Below are positions 1 to 8,935 of a DNA stretch of 64,000 bases, in pieces. The stretch comes from Panax quinquefolius (Eukaryota; Streptophyta; Magnoliopsida; Apiales; Araliaceae): contig CM035152.1 in the NCBI GenBank assembly GCA_020205615.1, positions 149,844,166 to 149,908,165 on the forward strand, written 5' to 3'. The notes under the pieces are model-generated. The model searched no databases. It was not told the DNA's origin and saw nothing but the letters and a program-made list of their open reading frames with translations. A program made the position numbers and the translations under genes. Position 1 is the stretch's first letter; every line of letters starts with the position of its first letter.

Positions 1-512
1 ATCGTGTTCACAAGGTTAACGATGGAGGATGTAATGTCTGAGTGTATTGAGAGATAATAATTCTCGGTTGTGTGTATAGGTGTATATGAATGTGAACGTC
101 TCATTTTTGAAGAAGACTTGGTTGATAGGTTATCTTTCTCTTTTTGGTTTGCTATCGTACACCCACTACCTCCGACACTTGCCCCGTGATCCGATGGTTC
201 CCGCCGTGTGTGCAGTTCACCCACTACTTCGACCTCTGTTTTCATCACGGCCGTCAACGGATCCCATCCACATTAATGCATGGCGAAGAATAAAGAATCA
301 ACCATCATGCTTTTCATCATTACTGAGTCAAAGTAATAGATATTAAAGATCCAATGGGTTAGTCCGATGAATCAATCTTGGTTTACAGGGTTAAATAAGT
401 AATATGACTGCGTCAATGACTTTCAAGGTTCAATAATGAAGGTCAAATAGATTAATTAAATAACTAAGTCCAATTTACTGGACCCAAAGAGGAGAAATAT
501 CATGACCCAACA
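1..512 (-). mobile_element. Ty1/copia-like LTR (partial), inserted in a UGT exon
   Basis: Read on the minus strand, this segment begins TGTTGGGTCATG at 512, a start typical of copia LTRs, exactly where the homology of the neighbouring UGT exon stops. It runs into a CT-rich part and a stretch resembling a U5 end near the window edge. No CA end or primer-binding site is reached, so the LTR is at least 512 bp and the rest of the element lies outside. The 5 bp before the LTR (513-517) would be the target duplication, but its partner is not visible. The family call rests on the terminus and general look only. A long open frame on the plus strand (80-346) lies inside this LTR and looks like chance. 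Confidence 0.6.
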
Positions 513-862
513 CTAATAATGCAAGTCACTGGCTTCTGTGCTTCACCAACCAGCAAATCCTTTACAAATGTTTTCGCAGTTTTCAATGATTCGAACAAGT
601 TCATTACTAGATCCATGGACTGTGCGTTTCCATCAGAAACGCTCTCGGGGAGAACCTGGAATCGGAATCCGGGATAAGGACTAAGCCGGGATAGTACGTT
701 GGTGCAACGTACTAGGCGAGTATAGTTTTGGGTGGATATGAGGTAGGTGACATGGATGCCGGCTAGGCAGAAAAGTTCCGATAGCTTGACCATGGTGGTC
801 ACGTGACCCTGAACAGGGAAGGGGAAGATGAGCACGTGAGATGGGATTGTTTGTTGAGCCAT
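513..862 (-). pseudogene. UDP-glycosyltransferase exon 1 fragment, disrupted by LTR insertion
   Basis: Encodes about 116 residues of a family-1 plant UGT that would transfer glucose from UDP-glucose to a small acceptor in the cytosol. The start ATG (860-862) is followed by the N-terminal HVLIFPFPVQGHV motif with the catalytic His at about residue 20, then the KLSELFCLAGIHVT helix and the SRLSPYPGFRF segment. Homology to the intact copy at 3950-6013 holds up to KPVTCII. The frame then runs into the LTR at 1-512 and stops four codons later. The catalytic Asp, the acceptor loops and the whole C-terminal sugar-donor domain with the PSPG box are absent from the window. They could lie left of position 1, beyond the retrotransposon. 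Same strand and family as the intact neighbour, so this is a tandem gene pair, one member broken. Confidence 0.85.
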
Positions 863-1253
863 TGATTCTTGAGTTTGGGATTGGTGTTTTTAGCTTAAAC
901 AGCTAATTCTATCTATATGAGGATGGTGATTGGTGGGCAGAACAACTTCATATAAATATTTGATGGTCTCGGTTAAAAACTACTAACTTCATTCCATAAT
1001 AATAATCGTTTTAATTTTAAGAACTAAAATTTATATAAAATTTTATCACTGTCTTTTTATGGAAAATTAAAAATTATTAATATAAGAAATAAAATTTCTT
1101 GAGACAATCCGAAAAGTTAAGGGTGATATAAGAAAATAAATAATTTATTTTTTTTGAAAGTTATAAACAACAAATAAATTGAAACAAATTTTTTCTTCTA
1201 AAAAGGCACTTATTATAGAATGGAGGTAGTACGTACTAGTTAAGTATTGTGAG
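863..1253. other. AT-rich intergenic DNA
   Basis: Promoter-side DNA of the broken UGT followed by AT-rich sequence. Apart from the possible TATA box, and the 8-bp target duplication ATTGTGAG at 1246-1253 that belongs to the next element, I see no gene or repeat here. Confidence 0.5.
947..958 (-). promoter_or_regulatory. Possible TATA box of the broken UGT copy
   Basis: On the minus strand the sequence TATTTATATGAAG sits about 90 bases before the ATG at 862. Spacing and sequence fit a plant core promoter, but the AT-rich surroundings make chance matches common. Confidence 0.35.
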
Positions 1254-2708
1254 TAGAGTTGCAAACGAACCGAGCCGAACCGAACCGAATTTTATATATC
1301 GAACTCGAACACTTTTAGTCAAACTCGAACATGTTTGAGTAATTTGATCGAACCAACAACTATGTATGAGTTCGGATCGTTTGGTGTTCGCGGATTGTTC
1401 TTCGAACATAAGCTTGTTCGCGAACACAAACTATGTTTTCGAACACCAAACTTGTTCACGAACACAAAGTTGTTCACGAACATAAACTTGCTCACGAATA
1501 CAAACTTATTCACGAACACAAACTTGTTAACGAACACAAAATTAGAACTCTGAAGCAAAAAAACAGTTAAATAAATACCAAAAATATATTCTCTAAGAGT
1601 CTTAAGTATTCAATTAAAAATTAGACCAAATATTGTAATCATCATTCATCCAAAAAGACCAAAATCAAAAAAGATTACTTAGAAGTTAGAACTTAAAAGT
1701 TAAAGTTAACAAGTACTTAGAAATTCTTGATTTACAAATATCAACAATCAAATATATATTAATATCGAAAAGTCTTTCAACTCTTCAAGGTCCAACCACT
1801 TCAAGTACAGTCTACAAACCAATGATTATAAAAAACTCACAATTTTAATATTAGTAATGTATTTCTTTTGTAGTTATTTTAATTAATATTTAATTTTTTT
1901 TACAATTTTAAATTTAATATCTAGTTTTTATTTTTCGATATTCAAATCTATGTATAGTTTTTAAAATTTCAAAATTTTTCAATAAATAATTTAATGATTA
2001 TTAGTCTATTATTGAAATCTCGATACGTATATTATGAGACTTGATTTCTCTATTATTTATCTCGATTTGACAATTTCAATAACTCATGTACATGTAAGCA
2101 ACTATATTGTATCATTCTTTAATTAATGTCAAATTGTCATTACATGCTGATTAATGACTTTATTTATGTGCTTTATGACATGGGTTATAATTTATTAAAT
2201 TATTAGGGATGTAAATTATAATAATCCAACAATCATTGTTCAAAATTTTATGAAAATATTAAAATTATTTTAATTAAATTAGAATTTAGAGGTGAAGAAG
2301 TACACATTCTTATTTATTAATTATTTAATAAAAAAGTTTACATATAATAAATTATTTAAAAAAATAAAAGATGTTTAAGTAAAAAAAATAACTACAAATT
2401 TAACAATTATTAATAAGACAAGCTTTAGAATTTAATATGAAATAACCAATTATTTGTATTTAGAGTTTTACAAACAAATTAAACATGTAATTAAGAAATT
2501 GAATTACTCGAACCGAACTTGAACTTATTGAACCGAACTCGAATTGTTCGCGAACAAAGACGAACCGAACCACATCATTCATGTAACACGTATTCGGATA
2601 AAGCAATCGAATCTAACACTATGTATGAACTCAACTCGACTCATTAGCGGAAAGAGTTTAACTCGAACCGAACTGATTCGCGAACAATTCGATTCGTTTG
2701 TAGCCTTA
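1254..2708. mobile_element. Non-autonomous hAT-type transposon, 1455 bp
   Basis: The left end reads TAGAGTTGCAAACGAACCGA, and the right end on the other strand reads TAAGGCTACAAACGAATCGA. These are imperfect terminal inverted repeats of the form common in plant hAT-derived elements. Both ends are followed by clusters of GAACCGAAC and GTTCGCGAAC motifs, the subterminal repeats hAT transposases bind. The flanks are ATTGTGAG (1246-1253) and ATTATGAG (2709-2716), an 8-bp target duplication with one difference, which matches the hAT superfamily. The interior is AT-rich and has no transposase, so it must have been mobilised in trans. Confidence 0.8.
1413..1540. repeat. 18-bp tandem repeat inside the hAT-type element
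   Basis: Units of the form CTTGTTCACGAACACAAA occupy 1413-1430, 1451-1468, 1469-1486, 1487-1504, 1505-1522 and 1523-1540, with one 20-bp variant at 1431-1450. Each unit contains the near-palindrome GTTCRCGAAC, the same motif as in the subterminal regions. Because 18 is a multiple of three, the array is open on both strands and makes spurious short ORFs. Confidence 0.85.
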
Positions 2709-2716
2709 ATTATGAG

Positions 2717-3949
2717 AGTACAAAATTTCATTAATTATATATTTAATTAATATAGAATTTGGAAATAGGATGGGAACACGTCATGACTTGCATCACGTAG
2801 GAATTGAAGATAAAATTGATGTCTATAAAAATGGGGTAAGGGTGTCCTCGAGCTTACTTGCACACTTGCACTTGATTGATTGATAAAAACATCGATCCTT
2901 GTCTGTTTTGTATATACTCCTATTTTTCTTTTTTGAGAAATTGTATATACTCCTATTAAGCAAAAAAAGTGTCTTAATAAAATTTACGAATATTAAAATA
3001 CATATATATATATATATATATATATTTATGTATATCTTCAAAAATAATAAATTGTTAGTTTAATAATATGATTATGACAATCAAAATTTTGATGACAAAT
3101 TTTAAGATGTTATCTTTTTATATTACCATTACTAATAAGTGGACTCTTTTTGTAAAACAATAAAATTGTCAAATATTGAGATTTTTCAGTAGAAGGGTGG
3201 GAGTAGTATAGTGTGAATAAAATTATGATAAACACCTCGACAATATTATGTCGTTTTATAATAGTTTTCAATAAAAAAAACTTGGACTCTCTTTGAATAA
3301 AAATAATTGATAAATGAGGTACAATTTATGAAACGGAATGTAGTATTTCTTTTATTGTTTTTTCAAATTTTTAACAGGTTTACCATACTAGTGCAAATAT
3401 GGGCCAAAGCGGCATGCAAATCACCAATAGCATGTGGTTTTAAGGCCTTAAGCTTTAATCCCCTTCATTTAGAGCTTGACAAAACCAATCCCCCCAAGTA
3501 ACTAGTTCAGTGGTGTTTAAAGATATATTTTTTAAAGGATGATTTTAAGAATTTTTTTTAATTCAAATGTATTTCTAATATTTGCTAGAGATTTATAAAA
3601 GAATAATGGAATGACATTAAAAATATTTAGTCAACAGCAATTTATATAAATATTAAAATAATAAATGTATCTTTAATATTAAAATGTGGATAGACTGTGT
3701 ATGCGTTGTATTAAATATTATGTAAATTTAGAATTAAGTTCATTTCATGCTAACTGGTCCCTAATTCACAGCTCTCGGTCCTATCACATCACCATCTTTA
3801 GTTTCAAAACCATCCTCAAGTTGTATCTTGGACTTAAATTTTTGACTTTTCTTCAATTATTTATGTCACCAAACAATTAATATGAGTGTCATACGACTAA
3901 ATTTATTCATTTATATACATTACTAGACAATATTTCGCACAAGTTTTAG
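2717..3949. other. Intergenic DNA between hAT element and UGT 3' end
   Basis: AT-rich, with a TA microsatellite at about 3003-3027. Short open frames (for example 3307-3501 and 3686-3880) show no recognisable domain and no gene-like composition. The 3' flank of the UGT gene is at the right end. Confidence 0.5.
3902..3907 (-). terminator. Candidate polyadenylation signal of the UGT gene
   Basis: AATAAA on the minus strand, 43 bases beyond the stop codon at 3950-3952. This is a canonical plant near-upstream element at a plausible distance, although such hexamers occur by chance in AT-rich DNA. Confidence 0.45.
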
Positions 3950-6013
3950 CTAGGCAAAACTATGGCCATCACCCATCGATCTAATGTCCTCAATCAGCCT
4001 ATCAAAATTACAACGTGACGATCCCCCTTCACTCAAACTTTTCCTTACCAATTTTGACATTCGATCCGCTGATTCAACAAATTCATCCTTCCTCTCCTCC
4101 ATGACATCTCTAACGGCATTTTCAATAACGATTCGATCACAAGTACCTTTTATATCCAATCCAAACTTCCATATCTCCCCCACAAACCGACTATTTACCA
4201 GTTGGTCAGCAAAATACGGCCAACATATCATTGGAATCCCTTCAAATATACTCTCCAAAGTCGAGTTCCATCCACTATGACTCAAAAATCCTCCGACTGC
4301 CGGGTGAGCCAGGACTTCTTCCTGCGGGGCCCACCCAACAATATACCCTCTAGCCTTCGTCCCCTCCTCCACCTCCGCTGGAATTTGATCCTCCACATCT
4401 TTTCCGGCAACAGAACCAGGCCGTCTGACCCACAAAAACCTTATCTCACTATTAACCAAACCGTGCCAAAGCTCCATGAGCTGGTCCCTTGTGACCATTG
4501 CAACACTTCCAAAGCTCACGTATATGACGGACTTTAATGGCTGGTTATCGAGCCATTTAATGCAGCTCTTATCTTCTTCCCATAAACTGTTCGACGAGGC
4601 CAATTCTGGGGTATTCTTTTCGGCAAGTTTTGTCTTGAGGTGCGCGTGGAGTGGTCCGATTGTGTAGGTTTTTGGACACTTGTTACGTATCTGTGACAGA
4701 ATTGGTCCATCAAGATCCTCAAATGTATTGAATATGACCGGATGGGATCGAGTAGTTTTCCAAGTTTTATTCAAAAGCATTCGAAAACTATTATCAATGG
4801 TGTCGCCTTCACGGTGCATAGTTGGTAAATCACGACGCCGGAGCAAACCTTCCATGCCGGGTACATTCACAATTGCTACGTCCAAATCATCTCCTATAAT
4901 TAACAAAATATGGATATGATCAAGATCTAATTTATTTCTAATTAAGGAAAATATACTTCCTTGCATCTATGATATAAGACCAATTCTTTAAAATGTAAAA
5001 AGATATATATTATTGTAATAATATATTATAGAACAAAAGTTAACATTATTTTGATCTTATATTTTGGAATGAAAAAATATTCTTATTACTAGAAATTACA
5101 TAAAGGTCACATCACATGTTTGATTCCATATATATATTTATATATTCATGCATGAACTTCAAGTTCGGTATAGTTTTTGTCTATAGTATGAAACATGTAT
5201 CGTAGAGTTGCATATGATACCCTAGCCGTCTTTATTGTACTGTATTAATACAAGAGTTTTTTTTGGTGCTAAATCTAGAGTTTTTTACGGCACTAGTAGA
5301 GTTGCTGAAAATATTGTTCGGACATGCATCAACTGATTGTGCAGTACAACCAATGATGCATGTCCAAGAAATCTGGACATAATATTTTCAGGCATCAAAG
5401 GTACGTATTTGGTTATTTTTATAATCTTCACATAAGCTTAACCAATTTTGAACTTAATGAAAACTTGATCCATATAGTTGAGCCAGTTAAGCTTTTAGTT
5501 TTCAGAGAGCGCACCTTTGAAAGGAAGCTCACCGGCATCAACAAGTTCAGGAATCCAAAAGTTGGCCCAAAAGCCACAAGCGCTCACGGTCCGAAAATAG
5601 ATAACAGGAATACGAATTTCTCGAGCAAAATCATTAGCAAAACTCATGATCCCGTCAGCTATAAGGCAACTCACCGGCTTCAGGTTGCAACCGGAGGCCA
5701 GATAATCTACGAGAAATGGCTTGACGGTTGTTTCAAGTGCAAGAAACAAGTTCATGATTTCTTCATCGGATTGCCCGTTTTGATCAAAAACGTTTTCAGG
5801 TACGATTTCGAGTCGGAATTCGGGATAGGGACTGAAACGAGATTGAAAGTTGGTGTAACGCAGGAGGCGGGAATGATTTTGATAGGAGATGAGGAAGGTG
5901 ACTTGGAGTCCGGCGAGGCAGATAAGCTCAGCTAGCTTGAGCATGGAGTTTACGTGTCCTTGGGCCGGGAAGGGGAACAGTAGCACATGAGGTTGGGCTG
6001 CTGGTTGATCCAT
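3950..6013 (-). CDS. Family-1 UDP-glycosyltransferase, UGT709/UGT85-like, two exons
   Basis: Cytosolic enzyme that would move glucose from UDP-glucose to a small acceptor; the acceptor cannot be read from sequence. The family resemblance is to UGT709-type enzymes, which include 7-deoxyloganetic acid glucosyltransferases. Exon 1 is 5515-6013, intron 4894-5514 (GT-AG, 621 bp), exon 2 3950-4893. The splice restores the frame exactly across ELPFKG-DDLD, giving 480 codons, the normal family length. The catalytic His is H20 in PAQGHVN and its partner D120 in CLIADGIMSF; RRRDLP lies in the acceptor domain. The PSPG box spans residues 354-397, from WAPQEEVLAHP through HSGWNS (a Ser where many members have Cys) to FADQ, whose last Gln is typical of glucose transferases. 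No stops or frameshifts are seen. The ATG is chosen because it is in frame and alignable with the start of the second copy. The intron holds a foldback MITE. Confidence 0.9.
5305..5391. repeat. Foldback MITE-like hairpin in the UGT intron
   Basis: Outer arms CTGAAAATATT and AATATTTTCAG, and inner arms GGACATGCATCA and TGATGCATGTCC, pair across an 87-bp segment. The structure looks like a small foldback transposon. It lies wholly within the intron, so the coding sequence is unaffected. I cannot define a target duplication. Confidence 0.55.
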
Positions 6014-7188
6014 TAGTTGAACTATTTCTCCTTAGTTAGTGCAAAGTTTGCAAATTCTTTCTTGTTTAAGAGAAAGCTATACTTGTATATGGCTGTGTCT
6101 AGAGACATATGGAGGTAATGTATCCTAAGATATTGACTTAGTTTGATATATATAAATCTAAATATATATATATATATATATATATGGTAAAAATAGAGTT
6201 ACAAAAGTTCATACGAATTTTTAAAAGTTATACTATTCTACGATCTTAGAATCATCGATTTTACTTCACGATCGTAGAAGTAGCCCACGATAAGTAGAAA
6301 TTAATTCATAAATCGGGTTTACTACTTCTACGATCGCCAGACCTTCATATTCCCTCATATATATATATATATATATAAAAGTTAATAGAGTCTAGGTTCA
6401 TTGAACCACTAATTAATTAGCCCTTATTTTGTTTTGGCTTGAATAGGTAAAAATAATAATCTTGAAACTAAGCATAGTAGTGTAAGTTTATGTAAGAATG
6501 AACAATCATATTTTTTTTATGAATCCTATTTTGGTGAGATTAACATTTGATAAATATTTAGTGTAGCAAAAGGTTGTAATTTTATAGTGTTCAATTGTAT
6601 TTTTTTTAATATTGTTTGGTATTAAAAATCATCCAACCCTAAAATAAATACAATTATATACTATATGCATATAATTCATTCATAGCTACAAATTAAACCT
6701 CACAAGTGATCGACTGTGTCAATTTTGTCCGATCCAAATCGCCTTTTGATTCCTATGGGGCTTCAGTCAACAACTTATTATATTAAATAATTTCTAAGAG
6801 CATTATGTCCAACAACCAGAAAAAAAAATAATAGAATTACTTTTTAGTATAGTAATATATATAATAAACAATGAAACTTCCAGAAAAATCAGAAAACCAA
6901 GTGATCGATACGTATACGGCATACCAGTTCAATAAGAATTTTGCTACTTATTATTTTCTCAAGACAAATCACAGAAGTTGGTGTAGACAGAAATGTATAT
7001 AGAATAATTGAATTGTCAAAAGTTGGGTCATCCCAAGTTAAAAAAAAATAATTTGAGCTAGGTAGAATTGTATATAGAATAATTGAATTGTCAAAAGTTA
7101 GGTGTCGTAAGTCAAAATAATCAACAATTTGAGTTAATTTTAATTTAGATTTGAAATTAGTGTTTTTTTTTTTTTGCATATAAATGAC
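6014..7188. other. Upstream region of the UGT gene and intergenic DNA
   Basis: Holds the presumed promoter of the UGT gene, with no convincing single TATA box among many AT-rich candidates. It also holds the microsatellite-flanked segment described separately (6162-6376) and AT-rich DNA. An open frame at 6889-7179 on the minus strand is built from two diverged copies of a short AT-rich repeat and is not considered a gene. Confidence 0.45.
6162..6376. repeat. Segment flanked on both sides by TA microsatellites, with perfect 15-bp inverted repeat
   Basis: A 170-bp body (about 6187-6356) lies between two TA runs (6162-6186 and 6357-6376). It contains CGATCGTAGAAGTAG at 6269-6283 and its exact reverse complement at 6322-6336, plus a weaker related arm at 6239-6247. 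This resembles the plant Micron-type MITEs that sit inside TA microsatellites; that is inference. Confidence 0.45.
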
Positions 7189-7332
7189 GGATCCGGTTAT
7201 GAAGTTAATTTCATGATAAGTTGATCAATTAACCAATAAAATGCTGACACGCAGATAGAGATCACCTCTTGTCTGCGTGTTGACACTGTATTGATTAATT
7301 GACCAAAATTAACTTCATGCTAACCACTTCGG
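7189..7332. mobile_element. 144-bp foldback MITE with 8-bp target duplication
   Basis: Imperfect terminal inverted repeats (GGATCCGGTTATGAAG at the left; CCGAAGTGGTTAGCATGAAG on the other strand at the right) continue inward. The arms include TTAATT segments and CACGCAGA pairing with TCTGCGTG, so the whole element folds on itself. Both sides carry TAAATGAC (7181-7188 and 7333-7340), an exact 8-bp direct repeat that suggests a hAT-type target duplication. Confidence 0.7.
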
Positions 7333-7340
7333 TAAATGAC

Positions 7341-7818
7341 ATTCATGAGAGAATTAATGGACTATGCAACTCGGGTTACCATTTTAAACCGAATTCGCAC
7401 TTTTTCTATGAGTTTCAAACAATTTTATATTTTAATTTTATTCATTTAGGCTTAATTTTATCATTAGGAACTTAATACTAGTTATTTATTTGATTCAAAT
7501 TTTACTTCCAGCAGAGAGGAGCAAGAGGAATTGACTATGAGAAAACCATGGCAGCCAAGGATCAGTTGGTTAGACTGCACTTGTTATATTTGTTGGACAT
7601 GAATGCAAGGGTTGATGGATTGTAAGTGAAGATGGAAGACATTTTGGCCCGAGTTATAAATTTGCAGATTATATATGAGCTTGTTGGTATTTGCCTAACA
7701 TGGTGTTTAGTTGATTTGGTTGTTCATGGAGTTGGGTTTTATGATTGGTTTTTTATGCAGTTTTGATACGAAACAGGGTTATAAATTATTGCATATATTT
7801 AGCTGGTATGGTACCTTC
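7341..7818. other. Intergenic DNA with a short coding-looking stretch
   Basis: About 7520-7620 reads on the plus strand as a stretch including EKTMAAKDQLVRLHLLYLLD and is broken by TAA at about 7621-7623. The same frame then continues with VKMEDILARVINLQ. Composition looks more gene-like than its surroundings, so this may be a decayed exon. I do not recognise the family and see no splice structure that would make a gene. Confidence 0.3.
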
Positions 7819-7828
7819 CTTGATGAGC

Positions 7829-7948
7829 TTTTTTTTTGTTAGGTTTAGAAGAAATCTGACACTCCTGCCTTTGGCGGGGATGGATGGATTTCAAGACCTC
7901 TTTATGCTCAAGAAGTGGACTTAACCATTGCACCAAAGGTGGCTTGGT
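7829..7948 (-). mobile_element. tRNA-derived SINE, 120 bp
   Basis: On the minus strand a head resembling RNA polymerase III promoters is seen: an A-box-like TGGTGCAATGGTTAAGT and a B-box-like GGTCTTGAAATCC (consensus GGTTCGANNCC), about 30 bp apart. The 3' end is a short poly-A (poly-T on the plus strand at about 7829-7837). Exact 10-bp repeats CTTGATGAGC flank it at 7819-7828 and 7949-7958, the target duplication expected of LINE-driven insertion. Confidence 0.8.
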
Positions 7949-7958
7949 CTTGATGAGC

Positions 7959-8400
7959 ATTATCACATCCTTTTAAAGTTGAGAAATTTTAGGAAATCGT
8001 TTCACCAAGAAGGTTTGATTTAATTATTTTGGTTTAGTTAATTCATCAACTCTAATTTTTATTCTTTTTTTTAATCAATTGAATGGTGTGATTATTGTTT
8101 TTTGTCGATAAAATAATTGAGGTAATGTGGCTTCAAGTCTCATGTTCGATTTTTACTTAAGTAATTTATTTCTTCCATTATGGAAAGCTCATTTACGCTT
8201 TATGTGAGATTTGTTTGTGAGTTTATTTCATTCTTCTTTAGTAAGGTTTAATTGGTTATTAATTATATATTTGATTATGAAATTATATTATATTCCTAAA
8301 AAATGGGACTTTCAAAAAGAAATGGTGAGAGAGAAATGAGTTGGTGGGTTAAATCTAGGCTTTCACACATGGGAAAGAGAGAAAAATGGTGAAAGAGAAA
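7959..8400. other. AT-rich intergenic DNA
   Basis: I see no gene. A short run at about 8108-8160 (GTGGCTTCAAGTCTCATGTTCGA and following) vaguely resembles a decayed tRNA-like B box, but not enough to call a second SINE. Confidence 0.4.
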
Positions 8401-8625
8401 TTAGAGGCTCCGCAGTTTAATACTGCAGATGTCAATTTTATTTTTTAAAAGTTTTACAAGTAGGGACATTTAGGACATTTGTTCCATCCGCAGTATTAAA
8501 TTGCGGAATATTGGAAATTAAACTACAAACGAGAGCAATATAAATCGCCAGATATCCAGATGAACGATCAGGATTTGTAGTAAGAATAGACATTTTTTTA
8601 CAACGTTGTCAATAAATTATCCCCC
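8401..8625. repeat. Hairpin-rich repeat end, head-to-head with the next TIR
   Basis: Contains CCGCAGTTTAATACTGCAG (about 8407-8425) and CCGCAGTATTAAATTGCGG (about 8489-8507), both self-complementary. The right end (ACATTTTTTTACAACGTTG to CCCCC at 8625) mirrors the left end of the element beginning at 8637 across a short ATATACATATA linker. It looks like one terminus of a second copy of the same family in opposite orientation; its other end was not found. Confidence 0.5.
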
Positions 8626-8636
8626 ATATACATATA

Positions 8637-8924
8637 GGGACCGATCCACAACTAACATTGTAAAAAAGAGTCTAGCTTTACAACACATCGTGAGTGTCCA
8701 TCCGATGATCTAACAGTTTAGTTTTCAGTATTTCACAGTTTAATACCGTGGACTTGTCAAATATCTAAAATACCCTCCTTGTAAAAGTTTCTCGTCCGCA
8801 GTATTAAACTGTGGACGCTAAGTATGACAGACCAATTGGCCAACGACATCTTATTGGCCAAATTCAATTTTTTTTTTTAAGTTTTCTAGTCTTCGTAATA
8901 TTAAACTGCAAATGCCAAATAATA
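8637..8924 (+). repeat. Left terminal inverted repeat of the split DNA element
   Basis: Partner of 60188-60503 in inverted orientation. It contains two copies of the self-complementary CCGCAGTATTAAACTGTGG-type motif (about 8742-8757 and 8800-8816). R1 is inserted 11 bp inside its inner end. Confidence 0.65.
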
Positions 8925-8935
8925 GAGATGAGTTC

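Noticed and set aside
80..346. 88-codon open frame on the plus strand
   Set aside because: Lies antisense inside the copia-like LTR, has no domain and is explained by local GC content.
1319..1558. Overlapping open frames on both strands
   Set aside because: Product of the 18-bp tandem array, whose length is a multiple of three.
5360..5935. 191-codon plus-strand open frame
   Set aside because: Antisense to UGT exon 1, whose motifs and splice junction are convincing.
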